Source of the DNA: Delphinus delphis
Taxonomy: Eukaryota; Chordata; Mammalia; Artiodactyla; Delphinidae
Direction: 5' to 3'
Assembly: GCF_949987515.2 (NCBI RefSeq)
Contig: NC_082691.1
Span: 35,462,417-35,526,416, forward strand
Length of the DNA: 64,000 bases
Below, in pieces: positions 57,641 to 64,000 of the stretch (its first letter is position 1; the number at the start of each line of letters is the position of its first letter). The position numbers and the translations under genes were made by a program. The notes beneath the pieces are model-generated. The model was not told the origin of the DNA, ran no database searches, and saw nothing but the letters and a program-made list of their open reading frames with translations.

Positions 57641-59639
57641 AGGACTTTTAAAATACTGTTATTTCATATCATACAGAATGAGATTTGAGCTTGGGCTTTA
57701 GAATTTTTTTTGTTGTTACAGGTTTCACATTTAGTCATGATATTACATGACATGCTATTTTGCTTTGTTTAAATTACCAGTTTTAGGATTTCTTTTATCA
57801 TGGCTACTACAGTATTTCTACTGTTTAACTTAGAATGGTTTGCCAAAGGAGTTTCTGAAGTTTCCAGAGCTCTTAAGAACCTTGCCACTACTACTGACTG
57901 TGTGGTAGGAAACAATATTCACTATTCTTTTCTTCTAGGTGCATGCATGTTGTTTTCCTTTCTCTCTCAGTCTAAGAGGTTGATGGAGAGGCTGTTTTCT
58001 GACACTTGTTCATTTGTGCCTCAACCATTCTGCTTTTGTTGTGTGTTGGAGAGGAGGAGAGTGTGCTGAAGACAGGAAAAATGTGATTCTGACTAGTGGG
58101 GAACTTCCCTACTTTTAATATTTGAGTTAAGCTACTAGAAATTATTATGAAGAGAAAACAGCTATTCACTGCTTTCACTGAGAAAATGTGGAATATGTCT
58201 TAACTATTGGAAAACAAACAGTGAAGAATGAAATGACAAGCTGGTTGAGCCTGATAATCAGTGCAAGGTTGTGTTCGTTCAGGTAACAGGTATTTGATGA
58301 TCTGTGTGTAAAACACATTCTACTGAGGTCCAGGGGTATAATGGCAAACAAGGTAGAAATAATTCCTTCCCTCATGGAATGTCATAGGAAAAACAGATGC
58401 ACATACACAATATAAGTAAGAAATGCAGAAAATTACTAATTGTGGTAAGTGCTGCAGAGAAAAAGAAGATTGTCTACTCACTGTTAGTTGTGATCATGGC
58501 AGCCATTTTCATTGCCATTTATCTAGTATCAGACATAGTAGTACTGGTCTTACATTGTTTAATGTTTGTTAATGTATGGGTTCCCAAAGTAGTAGATCCA
58601 ATCTGTAATGATAGAATATAGAATTTGGAAAGTGGCAGTCATTCATAATGTTTGTCTACAAGCACATGTGCCAGACAGTGGAAATGTGCAGGCCAGTATC
58701 TTTCCTTATCATTAGGTTCACGTGGGTATTTAGCCCTCAAAATGTAGCTAGTCCAAATAGAGATGAGGTATCAGTATAAAATACACATCAGATGTTGAAG
58801 ATGTACAGAACATGTAAAATATCTCAATTTTGTATATTGGTAGATTATAATATTTTGGTACAGTGGGGTAAATAAAATGTTACAATTAAATCAGCTTTTT
58901 TCATTTTTTTTTTTTAAAGATTAAAAATTGCATCTGAGGGGCCCACATTATCTTTGTTCTGGACAGCACTGGTTTAAAGGAAGGATGATTTGAAAAAGAT
59001 TTAAAACAAGCTATACCATATTCTCAAGAGTTTAATGTAGTACCATACCCAGAAAATGTCGTATAAATACTTCCTTTAAATTTAAATACATAATTATAAT
59101 GTCTGACTTAATGTGAAAAATTAATGTTTAGTGAAACAATTCTAAATCCCTTCTGGTAAATACTAAGGAAGCTGTTAAATTGATGCTATTCATGGAAAAA
59201 TACTTTGTGGCTTAGCAAAATAAATTCCCACATATTTATTGTATTTTGCTTCAGTTGCTGCTTCTGTTAATCAATGTTGTATTTTAAAATAATTTGCATC
59301 TTTGAAGAAAAGCGTATGCTGAACTTGAAACTAGATTTATTCATGGTTTTTCACAATGTCAGTAGCTTTGAAAAGGCAGAGCTGGTCATTTGCCTTGCCT
59401 AGAATAAAGTGACAATGACAGTTGCTTTTATCTGATACAGAAACCTCTGATGATGGTATCTTCCATATATACTTCAAAACACTTCTCACATGCTACATTA
59501 ATCTAGGTTTTTCCTTTTTATCTTGGAATTTGCTCATTAAAATCCTCTAGCCTAGACTAGACCCCTTATCCTCTCTTCAGTTCCTATTAATCATTAATCA
59601 CTGGGAATAAACAGAAGTTTGAAACGTTTTCAGGGCTCT
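57641..59639. other. Downstream of POLR1F
   Basis: AT-rich. A possible L2 remnant lies at about 58265-58480 ('ggtataatggcaaacaaggt', 'attccttccctcatggaatg'). A DNA-transposon-like remnant lies at 58735-58975, ending 'ctttgttctggacagcactg' and related to the repeat at 27600. Open frames at 57800-58069 and 58397-58621 have no recognised domain. Confidence 0.5.
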
Positions 59640-61393
59640 GGTCACCACACCACCAATCATACCCTCTATCAATCAAGGGGATAACGGCCAGCACATACTG
59701 AGGAAAAATGTGGCAGGCATCCATACTGAAAACAGCCCTCCAAAATACAGGCTACACAGGGATGCTCCCACATAAAAACAACCCTTCACAGTAGGTAAGT
59801 TTCTCCTAAATTCACAGAGAAATGTAAGTAAAATGAAGAAGCAGAGGAGCCAGTCCCAATAAAAGAACAAGAGAAAGCCCCTGAAAGAAATAATAATGAA
59901 ACAGACCTCTCCAGTCTACCAGATCGTGAATTTAAAAAGGAGGTAATAAAAATAATGAAGAAATTAAAGGCTATCGATAGAAATGCACTAGAACTAGAAA
60001 CTGTAAAGAGGAGCCCATTAAAATTAGAAAACTCATTTGCCAAGATGAAAGCTGAGCTAAAGGCAATTAATAGCAAACTAAATAATGCAGAAGAATTAAT
60101 ACGTGATCTAAAAGATATAATAATGGAAATCAATCAGAACAGCAGAACAACAAATAAAAAAAAATGAAAGCAATATGTGAGGTCTATGGGATAATATAAA
60201 GTCGGCCAATCTACACATAATTGGCATGCCAGAAGGAGAAGGAAGAGAAACAGGAATGGAAAATGTATTTGAAGAAATTAGCTGAAAACTTCTCACAGTT
60301 AAAGAGATACCCAGGTACAGGAAGCACAGAGGGTCTCAAACAAGATGAACCCAAACAGACCTACACCAAGACATATAATTAAAATGGCAAAAGTTAAAGA
60401 AGATTCTAAAGGCAGCAAGAGAAAAAGAGCCAGTTAAAAGGGAACCACCTTAAGGCTATCAGCTAGTTTCTCTACAGAAACATTGCAAGTCAGAAGGGAG
60501 TCTCAAGATACATTCAAAGTCCTGAAAAGGAAAAACCTGACATCTAGGATACTCTACTCAGCAAGATTATAATTTAAAATAGAGATAAAGAATTTCTCAG
60601 ACAAGCAAATTTTAAAAAATAAAGCAATACTAAACTTATCCTGAAAGAAACATTGAAAGGTCTTCTCTAAATAGAAAAGAAGCAAAAAGAAGCAAAAATC
60701 TACAGGAAAGAAATCACAATTGTAAATTACTTAAGACAGTACATAGATTTTTTTAAAAATCAAAATTTGTGAAAGTGAAAATAAAATGAATAGCAAAAGG
60801 ATAAACAAAAATGTAAAGAGGACAGAAAAATCGTAAAATATGGGGAAGGGGAGTAAGACAATGTAGCTTTTGGGGGTATTTTTTAGAATATGTTTGATCC
60901 TATATGATTGCAAGTCTAAAGCAAGTAGATATATTAATGGGTTAGCATACATGAAAAGCTGGGTAACCACAGATCAAAAACATACAGTAGATTCACAAAA
61001 AGCAAAAAGGAGAGAACTCAGGCATAATATTAAAAAAAGCCATCAAACCACAAAAGGAAAAACAAGGAAGAAAGAAGAAATACAAAATCAACTGGAAAAC
61101 TAGGTTTAAAATGGCAATAAATTCATGTCTATAAATAACTACCTTAAATGTCAATAGAGTAAATGCTCCAAACAAAAGACAGAGTGGCAGATTAGATGAT
61201 AAAAGAAGAGCATACAATATGCTGCCTACAAGAGACCCACATTAGGGCAAAGGACACACACAAACTGAAAGAGAGGAGATGGAAAAAGATACTTCATGCA
61301 AATGGAAATGAAAGCAGTGGTAGCAACAATCATATCAGACAAAATAGACTTTAAAACAAAGGCTACAAAGAAAGATAAAGAAAGGACACTAGA

Positions 61394-61611
61394 GGGCTTC
61401 CCTGGTGGTGCAGTGGTTGAGTGTCCACCTGCCAATGCAGGGGATATGGGTTCATGCCCTGATACGGGAAGATCCCACATGCCACGGAGCGGCTGGGCAC
61501 ATGAGTCGTGGCCGCTGGGCCTGCGCATCCAGAGCCTGTGCTCCGCAAAGGGAGAGGCCACAACGGTGAGAGGCTTGCGTACCGCAAAAAAAAAAAAAAA
61601 AAAAAAAAAAA
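61394..61611 (+). mobile_element. CHR-type SINE in L1, plus strand
   Basis: Begins with the tRNA-like head 'gggcttccctggtggtgcag', with box-B-like 'gggttcatgccc', and ends 'gcgtaccgc' followed by a pure A run of about 26. The long uninterrupted tail suggests a young copy. No target-site duplication is visible at its ends. The 170-codon open frame across it is a mix of L1 and SINE. Confidence 0.95.
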
Positions 61612-63122
61612 CCATAAACCACAGTCAAGTTGGATTCATCCCAGGGTCATCAGGAATGGTTCAACATACACAAGTCAATCAATGTGATACAAAAGAAAAC
61701 ATCAACAAAAGAAAAGATAAAAACCATGTGATGATATCAATAGATGTAAGAAAAGCGTTCGATAAAATTCAACATCCATTCGTGTTAAAAGCTTATCAAA
61801 GTGGGTAGAGAGGGAACATATCTCAACATCATAAAACCTATTTATGACAAACCCACAGCCAGTGTAATACACACAGTGAAAAGCTGAAAGCCATCCCACT
61901 AAAATCTGGAACAAGACAAGGATGCCCAGTCTCACCACTTTTCAGCATAGTATTGGAAGTCCTAGCTATAGCAATCAGACAAGGAAAAGAAATGAAAGGT
62001 ATCCAAATAGGAAGGGAAGAGGTAAAATTGTCATTATATGCAGATGAAATGATACACTATGTAGAAAATTCTACACTCCACACAAAAACTACTAGAACTG
62101 ATAAATTCAGCAAAGTAGCAGGATACAAGAATAACATACAGAAATCTGTTGCCTTTTTTTTTTACACTAATGATGAAATGTCAGAAAGGGAAAATTTTTT
62201 TTTTAAATGTCTCTTAAAATTGCATCAAGAAAATAAAAAACTTTAGAACAAACCTGACCAAGGAGGTGAAAGACATATTATATATGCTCAGAACTATAAA
62301 ACACTGATAAAGAAAATTTTAGGTCATTTAAAGAAATGGCAAGAATATCTCATGCTCTTGGATTGGAAGAATTAATGTTGTTAAAACAGCCACGCTACCC
62401 AAAGCAATCTACAAACTTAATGTGATCCTTATCAAATTACCCATGACATTTTTCACAAAACTGGAATAACCCTAAAATTTGTATGGACCCATAAAAGACC
62501 CAGGATTGCCAAAGCAATCCTGAGGAAAAAGAACAAAGCTGGATGCATAACCCTCCAAACTTCAGACATACTACAAAGCTACAGTAATCAAAAGAGCATG
62601 ATATTGGCACAGAAACAGACATATGGATCAATGGAAAGATTAGAGAGCCCAGAAATAAAATCACACACCTATGGTCACCTAATCTAAGACAAAGTGGGCA
62701 AGAATATATAATGGAGAAGATTGTCTCTTCAGCAATCAGTGTTTGGGAAAGCTGGACAGCTGTATGTCAATGAAGTTAAAATACTCCCTCACTCCTACAC
62801 AAAAATAAAGTCAAAATGGTTTAAAGACTCAAAATATAAGACTTGACACTAGATGACAACATTGGCAAAACATTCTCTGACATAAATTGTAGCAATGTTT
62901 TCTTAGGTCAGTATCTGAAGGCAATAGAAATAAAAGCAAAAATAAACAAATGGGACCTAATCAAACCTATAAGCTTTTTGCACAGCAAAGGAAAACATAA
63001 AGAAAATGAAAAGACAACTGACGGACTGGGAGGAAATATTTGCAAATGATGTGACTGACAAGGGACTAATTTCCAATCTATACAAAGAGCTCATACAGCT
63101 CAACATAAAAAAAACCCAAACA

Positions 63123-63545
63123 GGGACTTCCCTGGTGGCACAATGGTTAAGAATCTGCCTGCCAATGCAGGGGACACAGGTTCGATCCTGGTCCAGGAAG
63201 ATCCTACATGCCGCGGAGCAGCTAAGCCCGTGCGCCACAACTACTGAAGCCCACGCACCACAACTACTGAGCACACATGCCGCAACTACTGAAGCCCACA
63301 TGCTCTAGGGTCCATAACTGCTGAGCCCATGTGCTGCAACTACCAAAGCCTGAAGCCTACCGAAGCTCTAGTGCCTAGAGCCTGTGCTCTGCAACAAGAG
63401 AAACCACTGCAATGAGAAGCCCACAGGCCGTAACTAGAGAAAGCCCGGGAGCAGCAACAAAGACCCAATGCAGCTGCCGTAACTAGAGAAAGCCAGTGAG
63501 CAGCAACAAAGACCCAATGCAGCTGTAAATAAATAAATAAATTTA
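63123..63545 (+). mobile_element. Long CHR-type SINE with (TAAA)n tail, in L1
   Basis: Begins 'gggacttccctggtggcaca' with box-B-like 'ggttcgatcctgg'. It contains several 'aactactgaagcccac'-like units, then 'gtaactagagaaagcc' twice, and ends in 'taaataaataaataaat'. It represents the longer CHR-2-like class (compare 41751). Flanks aaaacccaaaca / aaaacaaacaa suggest a short target-site duplication. Confidence 0.92.
63429..63526 (+). repeat. 49-bp tandem duplication inside the SINE
   Basis: The unit beginning 'cgtaactagagaaagcc' and ending 'gacccaatgcagctg' occurs at 63429-63477 and 63478-63526, differing at only a few bases. Confidence 0.9.
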
Positions 63546-64000
63546 ATCACTAAAACAAACAACGCAATCAAAAAATGGGGCAGAAGACCTAAAAGACATT
63601 TCTCCAAAGAAGACATACAGATGACCAACAGGCCCATGAAAAGATGCTCAACATCGCTATTAGAGAAATGCAAATGAAAACCACAGTGAAGTATCACCTC
63701 ACAAAGGTCAGAATGGCCATCGTTAAAAAGTCTACAAATAATAAATGCTGGAGAGGGTGTGGAGAGAAGGGAACCCTCCTACACTGTTGGTGGGAATATA
63801 AATTGATACAGCCACTATGGAGAACAGTATGGAGGTTCCATAAAAAACTAAAACTAGAACTGCCATATGATCCAGCAATCCCATTCTTGGGCATATATCT
63901 GGAGAAAACCATAATTCAAAAAGATACATGCACCCCAGTGTTCACTGCAGCACTATTTACAATAGCCAAGGCATGGAAGCAACCTGAGTATCCATCGATA

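Larger units (their letters stand above)
59640..64000 (+). mobile_element. Decayed L1, plus strand, runs off the window
   Basis: Order on the + strand: an ORF1 coiled-coil-like part (59955-60167, MKKLKAIDRNALELE…), ORF1 C-terminal text near 60360-60640, the start of ORF2 endonuclease (about 61090-61393, 'IISDKIDFKTKATKKDKE'), a CHR SINE, and then directly the reverse transcriptase region (61620-62100, QVGFIPGSSGMVQHTQ, 'ISIDVRKAFDKIQHP'). C-terminal ORF2 and 3' text continue to the edge. About 1.3 kb of ORF2 between endonuclease and RT is absent. The RT motif reads YADE in place of YADD at 62037-62048. It is frameshifted throughout and inactive. Confidence 0.88.

Noticed and set aside
58397..58621. 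Hydrophobic 74-codon frame downstream of POLR1F
   Set aside because: Overlaps an L2-like remnant and AT-rich DNA, with no family match.
61394..61470. tRNA-like head with A- and B-box-like words
   Set aside because: It is the tRNA-derived promoter of a SINE, not a folded functional tRNA gene. The anticodon arm is not preserved and it is followed by the SINE body.
1..64000. CRISPR arrays, prophage, operons or defence systems
   Set aside because: The window is mammalian nuclear DNA with introns and SINE/LINE repeats. The short repeats present are microsatellites, tandem duplications and an L1 monomer array.

Overview
This is nuclear DNA from a mammal, very probably a whale or dolphin. The window carries repeated copies of the tRNA-derived CHR SINE family, which is shared by Cetacea, hippos and ruminants and is abundant and young in Cetacea. 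They begin with a tRNA-like head (GGGCTTCCCTGGTGG...) and end in poly(A) or (TAAA)n. AT-rich spacers, LINE-1, MaLR LTRs, MIR, L2 and hAT/Tigger fossils complete the mammalian picture. There is no operon, CRISPR array, phage or bacterial content. The species cannot be fixed by eye.

Two protein genes lie head to tail on the + strand, in the order I recall for human 7p21.1. TMEM196 occupies the left part. Its first exon or exons lie upstream of the window. Exons are seen at 15766-15822, 19836-20090, 21246-21319 (alternative) and 24118-24177, with a good poly(A) signal near 24868. POLR1F (TWISTNB, RPA43) has a CpG-rich promoter around 36950-37266. Its four coding exons are 37267-37520, 42613-42754, 55438-55646 and 56950-57337, and a poly(A) signal is at 57614. 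All splice phases join correctly, giving a 330-residue product.

The rest is intron and intergenic DNA. TMEM196 introns hold old L1, MIR, hAT and two MaLR LTRs. The 24.9-36.9 kb interval is intergenic. POLR1F intron 2 is mostly one large minus-strand L1 (42.93-52.36 kb) carrying two SINEs and a Tigger-type element. From about 59.6 kb to the window edge lies a decayed plus-strand L1 with two more SINEs.

I see no undescribed multi-gene system. The most unusual observations are small retrotransposition scars: a 25-nt 5' fragment of U6 snRNA between perfect 15-bp target-site duplications, and a poly(A)-only insertion with its own duplication. Also notable are a chimeric L1 with a duplicated internal segment inside one pair of target-site duplications, a ~70-bp tandem array in that L1's 5' UTR, an apparent 1-bp C-terminal frameshift in POLR1F, and a TMEM196 cassette exon that switches the protein's C-terminus. 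Recollections of human proteins and repeat consensus sequences come from memory and were not searched.
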